Positions 1 through 8,635 of a DNA stretch of 64,000 nucleotides are shown here, one piece after another. The notes beneath the pieces are model-generated. The model saw only the letters and a list, made by a program, of their open reading frames with translations. It did not search any database and had not been told where the DNA came from. The stretch comes from Rhodanobacteraceae bacterium (GTDB taxonomy: Bacteria > Pseudomonadota > Gammaproteobacteria > Xanthomonadales > Rhodanobacteraceae): positions 186,001-250,000 of the forward strand of contig JAEUPP010000039.1 in the NCBI GenBank assembly GCA_016790075.1. The letters run 5' to 3'. Each line of letters opens with the position of its first letter. Positions within the stretch are counted from its first letter, which is position 1. The translations under genes and the position numbers were made by a program.

Positions 1-1
1 G

Positions 2-103
2 CCGCAGCATGTGCTGGTCGAAGCCGATGCCGCTGTCCCGTACCTGCCCGGGATGCGGGTGCCGTACTACCGTTTCCTAGGGCGCAAGCCGATACGGGAC
101 TGA
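2..103 (+). CDS. C-terminal end of an unidentified protein (partial)
   Basis: An open frame enters from the left edge and ends at TGA 101-103, giving the last 33 residues of a protein (ending FLGRKPIRD). The composition (prolines, tyrosines, a basic tail) looks like a real protein end, and a GC-rich hairpin follows between it and the convergent fur gene. No family can be named from so short a tail. Confidence 0.45.
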   Translation, partial: PQHVLVEADAAVPYLPGMRVPYYRFLGRKPIRD

Positions 104-165
104 GATTTTCAGCAAGCAGAGCCACATTGGCCGGGCGCGGGCGAACCGCGTGAATGCGAAGGGCT

Positions 166-194
166 GCCGGACGCCAGCTAGGCGGGCGTCCGGC
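166..194. terminator. Candidate bidirectional hairpin between convergent genes
   Basis: A perfect 10-bp stem (166-175 with 185-194, GCCGGACGCC) with a 9-nt loop lies between the 3' ends of the left-edge gene and fur. There is no U-run, so the terminator role is inferred from position only. Confidence 0.35.
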
Positions 195-286
195 GAGGTG
201 GCACCAAGGAACTGACGACACAGGAGCCCGCTCGCGAAAACGCATGCGGGCCATTCCAGCAAGGCCGCAGGCGCGCCAGCCAGACG

Positions 287-694
287 TCAACGTTTGCGCT
301 TGGGCCGGACATAGAGCACTAGGCTGTGCTCTTCGATGACATAGCCGTATTTCTCGGCAATTTCCTTTTGCAGCCGTTCGATTTCTTCGCTAGTGAACTC
401 GATGACCTTGCCCGTTTCCAGGTCGACCATGTGATCGTGATGCTTGCCACGATCCAGCTCATACACGGCCTGCCCACCCTCAAAATTGTGCTTGAGCACC
501 AGACCCGCCGCTTCAAACTGGGTCAGCACACGGTAGACCGTGGCCAGACCGATGTCATCGTCGTGCGCCAACAGCTCGCGATAGATGTCTTCGGCCGTCA
601 AGTGCCGACCATCCGACTCTTCAAGTATGCCGAGTATGCGGACACGCGGATGCGTGACCTTGAGTCCTACTTTGCGCAGATCCTGCGACTCCAT
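287..694 (-). CDS. fur: Ferric uptake regulator Fur
   Basis: 135-aa Fur-family repressor, normal length for the family. The N-terminal winged helix (about residues 1-80) contains the recognition-helix region LATVYRVLTQFEAAG. The metal-binding and dimerisation half follows with the His-rich HHDHMVD motif at about residues 87-93. The usual CxxC zinc pair of E. coli Fur is absent, as in several xanthomonad-type Fur proteins. Fe2+-loaded Fur represses iron-uptake genes. The start is ATG at 692-694, preceded by GGAGACA. It is divergent from bamE, an arrangement common in gammaproteobacteria, and the highly basic KRKR tail is also typical. Confidence 0.97.
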   Translation of the reverse strand: MESQDLRKVGLKVTHPRVRILGILEESDGRHLTAEDIYRELLAHDDDIGLATVYRVLTQFEAAGLVLKHNFEGGQAVYELDRGKHHDHMVDLETGKVIEFTSEEIERLQKEIAEKYGYVIEEHSLVLYVRPKRKR

Positions 695-931
695 CTGTGT
701 CTCCTTGTGTGGCGCTGGCGGCGGCGGCGCGATATTTCGGCCCCGTTTCGGGGCGATTCACGTTGCGGGCTGCCCGAGTCGCGGTGGCCGGACGCGGAAT
801 CCTTGCAAATCAACGACCGGAGTCGTTGCCCTACGGTGGGGCGTATCACTGTGGGGTGAATCTCAGTGGGCCGGCCGTTTGGCGGCGCTAGTGTATCATC
901 CGGCCCCTTGCTGACTGACCGGATCGTCGCG

Positions 932-1348
932 ATGACGCGTTACACCCGCTCCCTTGCCGTACTTGGCCTCGCATTCACCCTAGCCGGGTGCGGCATCGTC
1001 TACAGGCCGGACGTACAACAGGGCAGCCTGCTTTCCAAACCCATCGTTGACCAGCTCAAGCCAGGCATGACCAAGCGTCAGGTCACCCTGCTGCTGGGAA
1101 CCCCTTCGCTGACCAGCCCGTTTGAAAGTGACCGCTGGGACTATGTCTCTTCCATCCAGCGCCGCGGCGGCAAGATCACCACCAAGAACCTGAGTCTGAC
1201 CTTCGAGAACGACGCGCTCGCGCGTATTGAAGGCGACTATTTCCCCGAAGACCCGCAGCAGCTCATCAAGGATGCCAAGAAGTACCGCATCGAATTTCCG
1301 GATGAGAAGCGCCCCGACGAACGCAAGGGGCGCGGCGGCCGCGGCTGA
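932..1348 (+). CDS. bamE: Outer membrane assembly lipoprotein BamE
   Basis: 138-aa lipoprotein of the SmpA/OmlA family, part of the BAM complex that inserts beta-barrel proteins into the outer membrane. The N-terminus has a basic start, a hydrophobic stretch and the lipobox LAGC, so the mature protein begins at about Cys19. The family core LKPGMTKRQVTLLLGTP follows, then SDRWDYV. The ATG at 932 is chosen because it places the lipobox correctly; an upstream in-frame start at 866 would add 22 residues unlike a signal peptide. The C-terminal tail is highly charged (DEKRPDERKGRGG). Divergent from fur, convergent with rnfH. Confidence 0.95.
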   Translation: MTRYTRSLAVLGLAFTLAGCGIVYRPDVQQGSLLSKPIVDQLKPGMTKRQVTLLLGTPSLTSPFESDRWDYVSSIQRRGGKITTKNLSLTFENDALARIEGDYFPEDPQQLIKDAKKYRIEFPDEKRPDERKGRGGRG

Positions 1349-1360
1349 TTCCACCGAGGC

Positions 1361-1651
1361 TCAGGTCCTAGCCGTCTTGACAGCGCGCTGTCGCCGCACT
1401 TCCTTGGGGTTGACGATCAGCGCGCGATAGATTTCCACGCGGTCCCCCTCGCGCAACAGCGTTGCATGCGTCGCCGGCCGGCTGAATATGCCGGTACGTG
1501 CGGCTGCCAGATCAAGTCCGGGGAAGTTCTGCTGCAGATCCGATGCCGCTATCGCATCGGCAACTGTCCCGCCCAGCGGCAGCCACAGCGCCTGCAGAAA
1601 CTGACGCCCCGGCTCCACGTAGGCGACTTCGACGCGGATGCGATCAGCCAT
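1361..1651 (-). CDS. rnfH: RnfH family protein (ubiquitin-like fold)
   Basis: 96-aa protein of the RnfH/UPF0125 family, a small ubiquitin-like fold of uncertain function often encoded beside ratA. Family features seen are IRVEVAYVEP at the start, the middle segment LPLGGTVADAIAAS and the terminal GDRVEIYRALIVNPKEVRR. The ATG at 1649-1651 is chosen; an earlier in-frame start adds a poor Cys/Trp-rich leader. It overlaps the 3' end of ratA by 8 nt, so the two are probably translationally coupled. Confidence 0.92.
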   Translation of the reverse strand: MADRIRVEVAYVEPGRQFLQALWLPLGGTVADAIAASDLQQNFPGLDLAAARTGIFSRPATHATLLREGDRVEIYRALIVNPKEVRRQRAVKTART

Positions 1652-2075
1652 AGACACGCAACGCCACACGCACAAACTCGTCGACCATGCGATCAGCCAG
1701 TCCCTGGAAGCCCAGGCGCAGCGCCGGGCCTATCAGCGCCCCTGAGTATTCAAAATCCAGGCCCAGCGCGATCTTGCACCCCTGATCGCCGAGCGCGGCG
1801 AACGTCCAGCCGCCGCTCAACGCACGGAACGGACCATCCACCAGCGCCATGCCGATGCTGTCTGGCCGGAGCAGGGTATTGCATGTCGTGAAGCGCTGGG
1901 TCATGCCGGCGATCCGGACTTCCAGCCGCGCAGTCAACCCGGTCTCATCACGCGCCAGTATTTCTGCGGCGGCGCACCAGGAGAAACGTCTGGGGTATGC
2001 TTCCACGTCGTTGACCAGATCGAACATCTGGCCTGGGCTGTAGCGCACCAGGGCGCTGCGTCGGATCTGGATCAA
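1644..2075 (-). CDS. ratA: RatA-type protein (START/coenzyme Q-binding family)
   Basis: 143-aa member of the polyketide cyclase/START family that includes RatA, reported in E. coli to bind 50S subunits and block 70S formation, and the Coq10-like quinone-binding proteins. Motifs seen are IRRSALVRYSPGQMFDLVND near the start, YPRRFSWC, and the terminal ADRMVDEFVRVALRVYG. Full length for the family. The start appears to be TTG (2073-2075), since no in-frame ATG lies nearby upstream. It is transcribed away from smpB with a 144-bp intergenic region and is followed by rnfH. Toxin versus quinone chaperone cannot be decided from sequence. Confidence 0.9.
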   Translation of the reverse strand: MIQIRRSALVRYSPGQMFDLVNDVEAYPRRFSWCAAAEILARDETGLTARLEVRIAGMTQRFTTCNTLLRPDSIGMALVDGPFRALSGGWTFAALGDQGCKIALGLDFEYSGALIGPALRLGFQGLADRMVDEFVRVALRVYG

Positions 2076-2219
2076 TGCGGCACTCTCGAATGCGGGCCGG
2101 GCAACGAACGCTTCGGCTATGCCCCGACTTGAAGGGTTGCCGTCCAGGCACCCGTCGAGGAACGTAACCCACTTAACTTTCCGCGCTTCCTGGGAAGCGC
2201 GCGGCGGATTCTACCGAAG

Positions 2220-2720
2220 ATGGCCAAGCCCAAGGACAACAAGAAAAGCAGCAAGGACGGTGGTGGCACGATCGCGCTGAACAAGCGCGCACGCTACGAC
2301 TACCACATCGACGACCGCTACGAAGCCGGCCTCGCCCTGCAGGGATGGGAAGTCAAGAGCATCCGCGCCGGGCGCGTGAACTTCGGTGATGCTTACGCGC
2401 TGATCAAGGCCGGCGAGCTCTATCTGTTCGGCGCCCAGATCACGCCGCTGATTCAGGCCTCGACCCATGTCGTCGCCGACGACCGCCGCACACGCAAGCT
2501 GCTGCTGCATCGCGAGGAAATCGACAAGCTCATCGGCGCCGTCGAACGCAAGGGCTATACGCTGATTCCGACTGCGCTGTACTGGAAGAACAACCGGGTC
2601 AAGGTCGAAATCGGTCTTGCGCGCGGCAAACAGGAACATGACAAGCGCGCCACGGAAAAGGAACGCGACTGGAATCGCGAGAAACAGCGCACCATGCGTG
2701 CGCACAATCGCGACGCCTAA
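2220..2720 (+). CDS. smpB: SsrA-binding protein SmpB
   Basis: 166-aa SmpB, the partner of tmRNA in trans-translation (rescue of stalled ribosomes). The OB-fold core is clear: [37 protein letters not shown], and the C-terminal [16 protein letters not shown] basic tail that enters the mRNA channel. The Lys/Gly/Ser-rich N-terminus is a common extension. ATG at 2220. The ssrA gene lies 2.5 kb downstream, separated by one secreted-protein gene. Confidence 0.97.
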   Translation: MAKPKDNKKSSKDGGGTIALNKRARYDYHIDDRYEAGLALQGWEVKSIRAGRVNFGDAYALIKAGELYLFGAQITPLIQASTHVVADDRRTRKLLLHREEIDKLIGAVERKGYTLIPTALYWKNNRVKVEIGLARGKQEHDKRATEKERDWNREKQRTMRAHNRDA

Positions 2721-2838
2721 GCACCGCAAGGCATAACGGCCCAATCTGCTTCGCCTTCAGCAAACTGCGCGAACAGTCACAAAAGACGTTGCATTTGCTT
2801 TCCAGAATTCGCGCGATAGCACTGCCCACAGGGACCGT

Positions 2839-5076
2839 ATGTGCGCGCTTAGCCGCCTTGGCAGGATTCTGGCCGCCTTCCTCACGTTCGCCGGCCTCGC
2901 ACCAACCGACGCCGGCGCCGAAGTGCTGTTTCACTCCGGATTCGAGCAGCTCCAGCCCGCTCCCGAGGTGCGCATCCTGCGCGACGATCGCATCGCAACG
3001 CTTGAGATCGACTACAACGCCGACAACGCCTGGGGCCAGTGGTGGACGATGAGTGGCACCGGCAATGAGCCGGCCGGGTTTCTCGTAAGCTGGTGGCCGG
3101 CCGGCGAAGCCAGCCTGGTCACTTCGCTGCAGACCGTCCTGCACGGCGATGGCAGCATGGGTTGTCTGACCGACCTCGCCCAGTCGCCAACGGCCCCCTC
3201 GTCCGTGCGCTGGCTGGTGACCGCAAACCGTCGCGTGCAGTTGCAGCCGCTAGTCAACGACGCGTCCTATCAGGTGCGTGTCGAACGCATCAGCACGCTC
3301 GGCGAAATCATCAGCGAACCGCGACTGCTGACGTTCGCCGGGGGCGACGGCGCCCGCGTCGCGGCCTTGCGTGCCAGCCTGACCTACTTCGACGATTTCA
3401 ATCTGCCCCTGGGCGCGGCCGACGAAAAGTTGTGGAACAACGCGACGGCCACGTCGAGTGATCCTCGGTTCAACCTGTTTTTCATCAATGATCAGTTTCA
3501 CGCACACACGCTTCAGGGCACCCGCGTCGACAACACCGGCGACAAGTCGCAGACCGCGCAGCGCTTCCGCAAGCGCATCCGGGTCGAAAGCGGTGTGCGC
3601 CGCCGCGTCGTGTTCGACATGGATTCGCCGCTGAGTCCGCGCTCGGTCTGGTACCTCGACTTCAACCCCGTGGCCACCGATCTCACCGGACACGCGGATT
3701 TCTTCGACGCCGAAGGCGCGACCGGGCTACCGGCCGGCATGCTGCGGCTGCGGGCTCAGGGCCAGATGCTCAGTGTCAACCTCATCGACATGCAGGGCGC
3801 ATCCCACCCTATCGCCTCAGTGGACATGGAAGCCGCCGGTCGCCAGGCGGTCACAAACGTGCGCCGCCACTTCGACGTGCGCGTCGGCATCGAGGGAATA
3901 CAGGTATTCATCGACGGCCGCAGCGTCATCGACGTGGCGTATGCGCCCTACTCGCTGCAGACCGGTGACTACGAACTGCTCTGGGTCGGCTTTGGCTACA
4001 ACACGGCCAAGGACGCAGTGCCCTACTACCTGCTGCACTGGGACAACTTCGGCTTCGATGGCCCCGTGGTCGACGCACGCACCGTGCACAACTACGTGAC
4101 CCGGATCGCCGACACCGACTATCGCAAGGCCAACCGCAGCAGCAGCACGTTTCCGATCTTCACCGTGCCGATACCGGATGACCTGCGCCCAACCACAGCC
4201 GGCACCACCGCCGAGGCCTGGCTGGTGCTGACCTACCAGATGGGCGACTACTCACAATTCACGCTCGCACCGGGCGATCACGTCCGGGTCAATGGCAGCA
4301 CGAACTACCCGCTGCCGCCGCGGGCCAACAACAGCCTGCCGAACAATCCAGGCCTGCTGGCCTGGGGCATGCCGCATACCGTCCGCATTAAGCTTGGCGA
4401 TATGGTCCAGGGCGGCGTGTCGCCGCTGCGCGTCGGCGACAATACCTTGCAGTTCTTCGCTGAAAACACCGGCATTCTCAATGTCCACATCGAGGCACTG
4501 TATCCGCCGGGCAGCGCACCGACCTATACGCCCCCGTCCGCCATCCACCCGTTTCCGCTGCACGCCGACCTGCCGCGCCTCGGACTGCCAGCCCGTTTCG
4601 AGCGGATCGGCAACACGGCGGTCGAAGAGCGTCATCTGATTGGTCAGCAGCCGGCCGAGCGAATCACCATCTCCGGCGTCGTGCCGCTGACCATGGTCGT
4701 CGGCAACCACAGCTATGCCGGCTGGGCGCCGCAATTGCTGCTGTTCCCGGTAGCGAGCACCGAAGTCTGGAGCACCGGCGGCACCACCGGCATTGCAGCG
4801 ATCGAGGTCTATCTGCGGCGCGTCGGTAGCGGCACCGGACCTGGCGACCAGGTGCTACGCCTCGATACCGCGCGACATGTGCCATCCCCGCAGGGACGCT
4901 ATGTCCGCTCACTCGACACGACATCACTTGCCAACGGCGACTACGAGATTTTTCTGCAGGCGATATCGCCATCAGGCCTCAAGAGCCATCCGAGTTACGG
5001 CAACGAAGCCCAGCTCTGGGATGCGGCGCAATTGTCCGGCGCGTACTACCCGATTCCGATCCGCGTACAAAACTGA
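2839..5076 (+). CDS. Predicted secreted protein of unknown function, 745 aa
   Basis: The N-terminus (RLGRILAAFLTFAGL..ADAGA-type) is a Sec signal peptide, and the mature part begins EVLFHSGFE, a pattern I associate with secreted proteins of Dokdonella-like bacteria. The rest is rich in Thr, Ser, Gly, Asp and aromatic residues, with beta-strand-like segments; a concanavalin-like region (about residues 180-400, with DDFN and YLLHWDNFGFDGP) is plausible. No catalytic motif and no outer-membrane anchor is recognised. ATG at 2839 gives the signal peptide directly. It sits between smpB and ssrA, so it is probably a lineage-specific insertion into a normally close pair. Confidence 0.8.
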   Translation: MCALSRLGRILAAFLTFAGLAPTDAGAEVLFHSGFEQLQPAPEVRILRDDRIATLEIDYNADNAWGQWWTMSGTGNEPAGFLVSWWPAGEASLVTSLQTVLHGDGSMGCLTDLAQSPTAPSSVRWLVTANRRVQLQPLVNDASYQVRVERISTLGEIISEPRLLTFAGGDGARVAALRASLTYFDDFNLPLGAADEKLWNNATATSSDPRFNLFFINDQFHAHTLQGTRVDNTGDKSQTAQRFRKRIRVESGVRRRVVFDMDSPLSPRSVWYLDFNPVATDLTGHADFFDAEGATGLPAGMLRLRAQGQMLSVNLIDMQGASHPIASVDMEAAGRQAVTNVRRHFDVRVGIEGIQVFIDGRSVIDVAYAPYSLQTGDYELLWVGFGYNTAKDAVPYYLLHWDNFGFDGPVVDARTVHNYVTRIADTDYRKANRSSSTFPIFTVPIPDDLRPTTAGTTAEAWLVLTYQMGDYSQFTLAPGDHVRVNGSTNYPLPPRANNSLPNNPGLLAWGMPHTVRIKLGDMVQGGVSPLRVGDNTLQFFAENTGILNVHIEALYPPGSAPTYTPPSAIHPFPLHADLPRLGLPARFERIGNTAVEERHLIGQQPAERITISGVVPLTMVVGNHSYAGWAPQLLLFPVASTEVWSTGGTTGIAAIEVYLRRVGSGTGPGDQVLRLDTARHVPSPQGRYVRSLDTTSLANGDYEIFLQAISPSGLKSHPSYGNEAQLWDAAQLSGAYYPIPIRVQN

Positions 5077-5151
5077 TCCGCCGTTGCACAAGCACACCGC
5101 AGCCATGCCAACCACGCCCGGTGCGCTTGAATCCCCAGCGTCCGTCACCAT

Positions 5152-5182
5152 TTCACAACGGGTGCCAGCCTCGTGCTAGCAT
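5152..5182 (+). promoter_or_regulatory. Candidate promoter of ssrA
   Basis: TAGCAT at 5177-5182 lies 12 nt before the mature 5' end of tmRNA and could be a -10 box. TTCACA at 5152-5157 is a possible -35 with a long 19-bp spacer. This is a guess from position and resemblance. Confidence 0.35.
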
Positions 5183-5286
5183 CGCCGCTCCCCGGGGGTG
5201 TCACGGCTTCGACGGGGGTAGTGAGATAGTTGGGTGCATGCCGAGGGGGCAGCTTTCCTCGTTAATCCAGCGGCAAACAATCAGAC

Positions 5287-5319
5287 GCCAACGACGACGT
5301 CTACGCTCTGGCCGCTTAA
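5287..5319 (+). other. ssrA: tmRNA tag-peptide reading frame
   Basis: The resume codon GCC follows the conserved upstream TCAGAC. The frame reads A-N-D-D-V-Y-A-L-A-A then TAA. The end YALAA matches the proteolysis tag recognised by ClpXP-type proteases; E. coli has ANDENYALAA, so this differs at two positions (D for E, V for N). Confidence 0.9.
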
Positions 5320-5527
5320 GGCCTAGCCCCGAACCCACTTGTGCCTGTGCTCGTGGATGTAGGGTCACTATCACAGGATCGCCTAGCGCCGCCGCCTGTC
5401 GGAGCTCAGCTAAAACTATCAGGCTGGTCCTCCGGCGCGCTTCGCACACCGTGCTGCCGGCAGACAAGATCTAACGGTGAGCTAAGCATGTAGTACCTGG
5501 CGTCAAGCGCCTTCGGACGCGGGTTCA

Positions 5528-5546
5528 ATTCCCGCCACCTCCACCA
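5528..5546 (+). repeat. ssrA 3' end, copy 1 of the att-like repeat
   Basis: The 19-nt sequence ATTCCCGCCACCTCCACCA forms the 3' end of tmRNA. The same 19 nt recur exactly at 5726 and with two changes at 8370, which marks this as an integrase attachment site. ssrA is a well known target of tyrosine recombinases. Confidence 0.85.
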
Positions 5547-5588
5547 ATAACGCACAAGGCCACCCTCGCGGTGGCCTTGTGCGTTATT
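5546..5588 (+). terminator. Long hairpin directly after ssrA
   Basis: A perfect 19-bp stem (5546-5564 with 5570-5588) with loop CTCGC starts at the last base of tmRNA. It probably ends ssrA transcription and provides the substrate for 3' processing. No strong U-run follows beyond the A/T ends of the stem. Confidence 0.7.
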
Positions 5589-5725
5589 GGTCGTGGTTGC
5601 GGATGCGAAGCCCGGCGCGCGCAGCGCCGCCTGCGGGTTCACGGTTTCGCGAACAGCGAAACCGGACGGCCGCAGGGCCGGCCCCGCGCAACGCGCGGGG
5701 GTGAGGCCCAGCATGGGCCGAACAT

Positions 5726-5744
5726 ATTCCCGCCACCTCCACCA
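5726..5744 (+). repeat. att-like repeat, copy 2 (exact)
   Basis: Identical over 19 nt to the ssrA 3' end. It is preceded by a flank (about 5651-5725, containing CCCCGCGCAACGCGCGGGGG) that is also found, degenerate, before copy 3. The integrase stump begins 85 bp downstream, the usual arrangement of attL/attR next to int. Confidence 0.8.
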
Positions 5745-5828
5745 AATCAGAACCCCTTGGTTTCCAAGGGATTACCCTTCCTGAAACGAGACTCGTACGG
5801 CGATTGTGTACTGCCGGAGGTCTCGTTT

Positions 5829-6113
5829 GTGCCCAACCCCTTCGTTTTCGCCCGCCCGTCAGGCGTGTTCGTGCGCTTCTGGGTGCCGCTGGACCTTCGC
5901 GCTCGCGTGGGCTCGAAGTTCCTCGTCCGGCGGCTGGGCCTTATGGACAAGGATACCGGCCGCCTGGTGGCGGGCCTTGATGGCTTCTGCCCTATCGTCG
6001 GCCTACGGGTCGTGTGGAAAGAAGGGGATCGTGGCGTAGCCGGGATACGGCGAGGCCAAGCCAATGTATGCACTGGCCGTTCAACGCGTAATCGGCCTGC
6101 CGTGAGCGATTAG
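5829..6113 (+). pseudogene. Remnant of a tyrosine recombinase (integrase) N-terminus
   Basis: From GTG 5829 the frame reads VPNPFVFARPSGVFVRFWVP then LDLRARVGSKFLVRRLG. This resembles the N-terminal SAM-like domain of phage-type integrases (Y/F-x-R-x-x-VP-x-DLR-x-x-x-G-x-x-x-x-x-RSL). The resemblance fades after about 40 residues, the frame stops at 6113, and no catalytic R-H-R-Y half follows. The position directly after an ssrA 3'-end repeat is exactly where an ssrA-targeting integrase is expected. The family call is by motif recognition, not by search. Confidence 0.65.
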
Positions 6114-6432
6114 GTGGCAAGCGGGACACGGTCAGAAGCTGCAGGCGCATTCGCGCGCCAGCCGTTCGAGAATTGTTCTGGTCGGATCCACCGACCGGAT
6201 GCAATTCTTTCCCAGGATCAGGAATCCCACATCCGCCGGCACGCCCGGTGCATCCCCGTTGAGCTCGAATTCCAGGCGCCGACCCTATTCGGATGGTGGG
6301 CTGGATGCGCGCCTGGCCGATGCCAGCTTCGCGACCGGCTGGACGGCGCCGCGAAGCGGAGAAAAAGCGAAGCTTTTGCGCAGGTGCGGAAGTCGCTGCA
6401 GGGGCAGAATGGCTGCATCAACGGAGCCCCTC
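6114..6432. other. Non-coding or decayed stretch after the integrase stump
   Basis: I see no convincing gene, RNA or repeat here. Open frames on both strands lack family features. It is probably eroded integrase or element DNA. Confidence 0.5.
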
Positions 6433-8031
6433 ATGAGTCTGCCAAGTTCAGCGATCCGAAGCCTCGATGGGCCCACAAGGGGATCACTGATGGCCGTCGT
6501 CTGCAGCCTGCTGATCAGCGTAACCAGCATCGCAGAAGCGCGCCGGCCCGATGGCCGGCGGCTGCTGCAGGCCGAACACAGCCACGATCAGGTTTCGCCT
6601 GCGCTGGAAGCCCGCATGCAGCAAGGCGCCGAGCACAATATTGCGATGCTGCAGGCACGCAATGAACTCTTGCCGCTGCAGTCGGGCACCAAGCAACTGA
6701 ATGGTCTGGTCTGGCCACTTGGCCCTGTGCCGGGCGCTGGTGTGGACTGGCATGCGATTTCCGGCTTCGTCGATCTCGATCCTGCCTTCCCCAACCAGGT
6801 GCGCGACTACACCTGCAGCAATCGCAGCTACGACACCGCGGCCGGCTATAACCATCGTGGTGTCGACATCATTCCCTGGCCTTTCGCCTGGGATCTGATG
6901 GACGCCTCGGCCGTCGATGTGCTCGCTGCCGCGCCGGGCCAATTGATCGAGAAAGTCGACGGCGCGCCGGATCGTTCCTGCAGTTGGGACGGGCCTGACA
7001 TCATGAACTACGTCATCGTCCTGCACGCCGACGGCACCATCGCGCGCTATCTGCACATGAAGGCCGGGACGGTGACGACGCGCCCGATCGGGGCACCGAT
7101 TGCCGCTGGCGAATATCTCGGCAAGGTCGGCAGCTCAGGTATTTCAAAATTGCCGCATCTGCATTTCGAATTGCGCCGCAGCAATGCAGTCAACGCGGGC
7201 ACCATCGAGGCCTTCAGCGGCGCCTGCAATACTGCGCCGCCGGCGAACTGGGCCAGTCAGCGGCCCTACCGCGACTCGGCACTCAATCGGCTCAGCACAC
7301 ATAGCGCCGAGCCGGAATTTCCCACCTGCCCGGACACCATCGACCGCCCGCACTTCAAGAACCGTTTCGTCGCGGGGGATCCCATCACCTTTGGCGCGGC
7401 GTACCGCGATCAGGGCCGCGGGCAGCTGACCACGTTTCGTGTCTTGCGTCCGGACGCCAGTGTATTCAGCAGCTGGACGTTTGATGTGGCCGAAGAGCCC
7501 GGGACGGCCGAGTATTACAGCGGCACGTTCTGGAACTGGAACCAGACCCTCCCGCCCGATGCACCAGTTGGCACCTGGACGTTCGAAGCGACCTATCTTG
7601 GTACGGTTTCGCGCCACAGTTTCACGGTGAGCGCCGCGGCGAACACTGTCATCGCCGATCCACGCGGCCTGATCGGGGCCTGGTTCGAGCCCGCCACCAG
7701 TGGTCAGGGCTTCGATCTGCACTGGCTGGATGGCGATGTGCTGCTGGTGTTTTTCTACGGTCACCATGACGATGGCAGCAATCTCTTCCTGATCGGTACG
7801 CACAACGGTGCGCCGCGCTACGGCGTGGCCATCGACATGGCGATGACCGAGACCCGTGGCGGCCGCTTCAATGCGCTCGACCCTGCAGCAATCCGGCGGC
7901 AGCCCTGGGGCACCCTGCGTCTCACGGTCAACAACTGCGCCAGTGCACGTGCCGAGCTGACTGGAGCGGACGGCAACAGCGTGCTGTCGCTGCAGCGACT
8001 CGGTAGAACCCCGGGACTCGATTGCGATTGA
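6433..8031 (+). CDS. Secreted M23-family metallopeptidase (LytM domain)
   Basis: 532 aa. A signal peptide (RGSLMAVVCSLLISVTSIAEA) is followed by a helical propeptide-like part and an M23 domain with zinc ligands His141 and Asp145 (NHRGVD) and the HLH pair at His242/His244 (PHLHFEL). Such enzymes cut peptidoglycan cross-bridges or other Gly-rich peptides. An Ig-like middle region (about 300-400) and a C-terminal domain with GAWFEPATSGQGFDLHW follow, a module repeated in secreted proteins of this bacterial group. ATG 6433 is chosen since it starts the signal peptide; the frame is open further upstream. It lies between att-like copies 2 and 3, so it may be cargo of a small integrated cassette. 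Target unknown: self, prey or host. Confidence 0.88.
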   Translation: MSLPSSAIRSLDGPTRGSLMAVVCSLLISVTSIAEARRPDGRRLLQAEHSHDQVSPALEARMQQGAEHNIAMLQARNELLPLQSGTKQLNGLVWPLGPVPGAGVDWHAISGFVDLDPAFPNQVRDYTCSNRSYDTAAGYNHRGVDIIPWPFAWDLMDASAVDVLAAAPGQLIEKVDGAPDRSCSWDGPDIMNYVIVLHADGTIARYLHMKAGTVTTRPIGAPIAAGEYLGKVGSSGISKLPHLHFELRRSNAVNAGTIEAFSGACNTAPPANWASQRPYRDSALNRLSTHSAEPEFPTCPDTIDRPHFKNRFVAGDPITFGAAYRDQGRGQLTTFRVLRPDASVFSSWTFDVAEEPGTAEYYSGTFWNWNQTLPPDAPVGTWTFEATYLGTVSRHSFTVSAAANTVIADPRGLIGAWFEPATSGQGFDLHWLDGDVLLVFFYGHHDDGSNLFLIGTHNGAPRYGVAIDMAMTETRGGRFNALDPAAIRRQPWGTLRLTVNNCASARAELTGADGNSVLSLQRLGRTPGLDCD

Positions 8032-8369
8032 GTCACGCCGTCGGGTGCCTGCGGTCCTGATCTGGATCCTGCAAGAGCGGGTCTGCCCTGCCTGGCGCGG
8101 GTTCTGCCTGCGTTGCGCCTCCTGTTCGCCGGCAAACCTGGGGATATCGGACCGGTGCTGCGAGGCGCGTCGCATGATCGCCAGCTGGCAGGCGAATCAG
8201 GCGGGTGCTGGGCGCGCCGGCGCGCACTGCGGTGCGGCAACCCTGATCCAGCGCTCAGGCGGCGGACCCCACCTCAATGTGCATCTTTGAATGAACAGCA
8301 AAACCGCAATGCGAAACCGGGCGACGAAGAGCTGGCCCCACGCAACGCACGGGGTGAGGACCCGATGCA
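8032..8369. other. Intergenic stretch after the M23 gene
   Basis: No gene is supported. From about 8292 the DNA is a degenerate copy of 5651-5725 (shared pieces GAACAGC, GCGAAACCGG and CGCAACGC-CGGGGTGAGG), leading into att-like copy 3. Confidence 0.5.
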
Positions 8370-8388
8370 ATTTCCGCCACCTCCATCA
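8370..8388 (+). repeat. att-like repeat, copy 3 (17 of 19 matches)
   Basis: ATTTCCGCCACCTCCATCA differs from the ssrA 3' end at two positions. With its 5' flank also related to that of copy 2, it looks like the far end of an integrated segment (5745-8388) or an older attachment scar. Confidence 0.7.
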
Positions 8389-8529
8389 TTGGAGAGACCC
8401 GCCATTTCCGGTTGGCGTTATCCCACTGCCCGGCCGATGCCGCTGGTCCGGGGTCTGAGTACGTGCAACCGCCACCGCCGATGGTGGCGATACCCGCGAC
8501 GCGGAAACAGCATGCTGGTACGATTGCCG

Positions 8530-8635
8530 GATCATTGGGGAGTAGCCGCTCTTCGCCTTGAAGAGACTTACGTCAACACACTTGGCCCGCAGGCCATGGC
8601 GTAGGTAGTTCCCGTACTTGGCAAGACCTTTGATC
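8530..8635 (+). promoter_or_regulatory. yybP-ykoY manganese riboswitch
   Basis: The conserved blocks of the Mn2+-sensing yybP-ykoY aptamer are present in order: GGGGAGTAGC (8537-8546), CGTCAACA (8571-8578), a GCCCGCAGGCC helix (8585-8594), and GGCAAGACCTTT (8620-8631). P1 can form between GATCATTGG (8530-8538) and CCTTTGATC (8627-8635) with two mismatches. The downstream gene encodes a GDT1/UPF0016 transporter, a known class of target. The 3' strand of P1 is shared with the next hairpin. Confidence 0.88.

Larger units (their letters stand above)
5194..5546 (+). ncRNA. ssrA: Transfer-messenger RNA (tmRNA, SsrA)
   Basis: The 5' end GGGGGTG (5194-5200) pairs with CACCTCC (5536-5542) to form the 7-bp acceptor stem, with one G-U pair, followed by the encoded ACCA ending at 5546. 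The T-arm GGGTTCAATTCCC is intact at the 3' end, and the tRNA-like 5' part CACGGCTTCGACGGG is typical. The total of 353 nt is usual for one-piece tmRNA. It works with SmpB to release stalled ribosomes and tag the nascent chain. The 3' end is also the integration site for mobile DNA (repeated copies follow). Confidence 0.97.
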
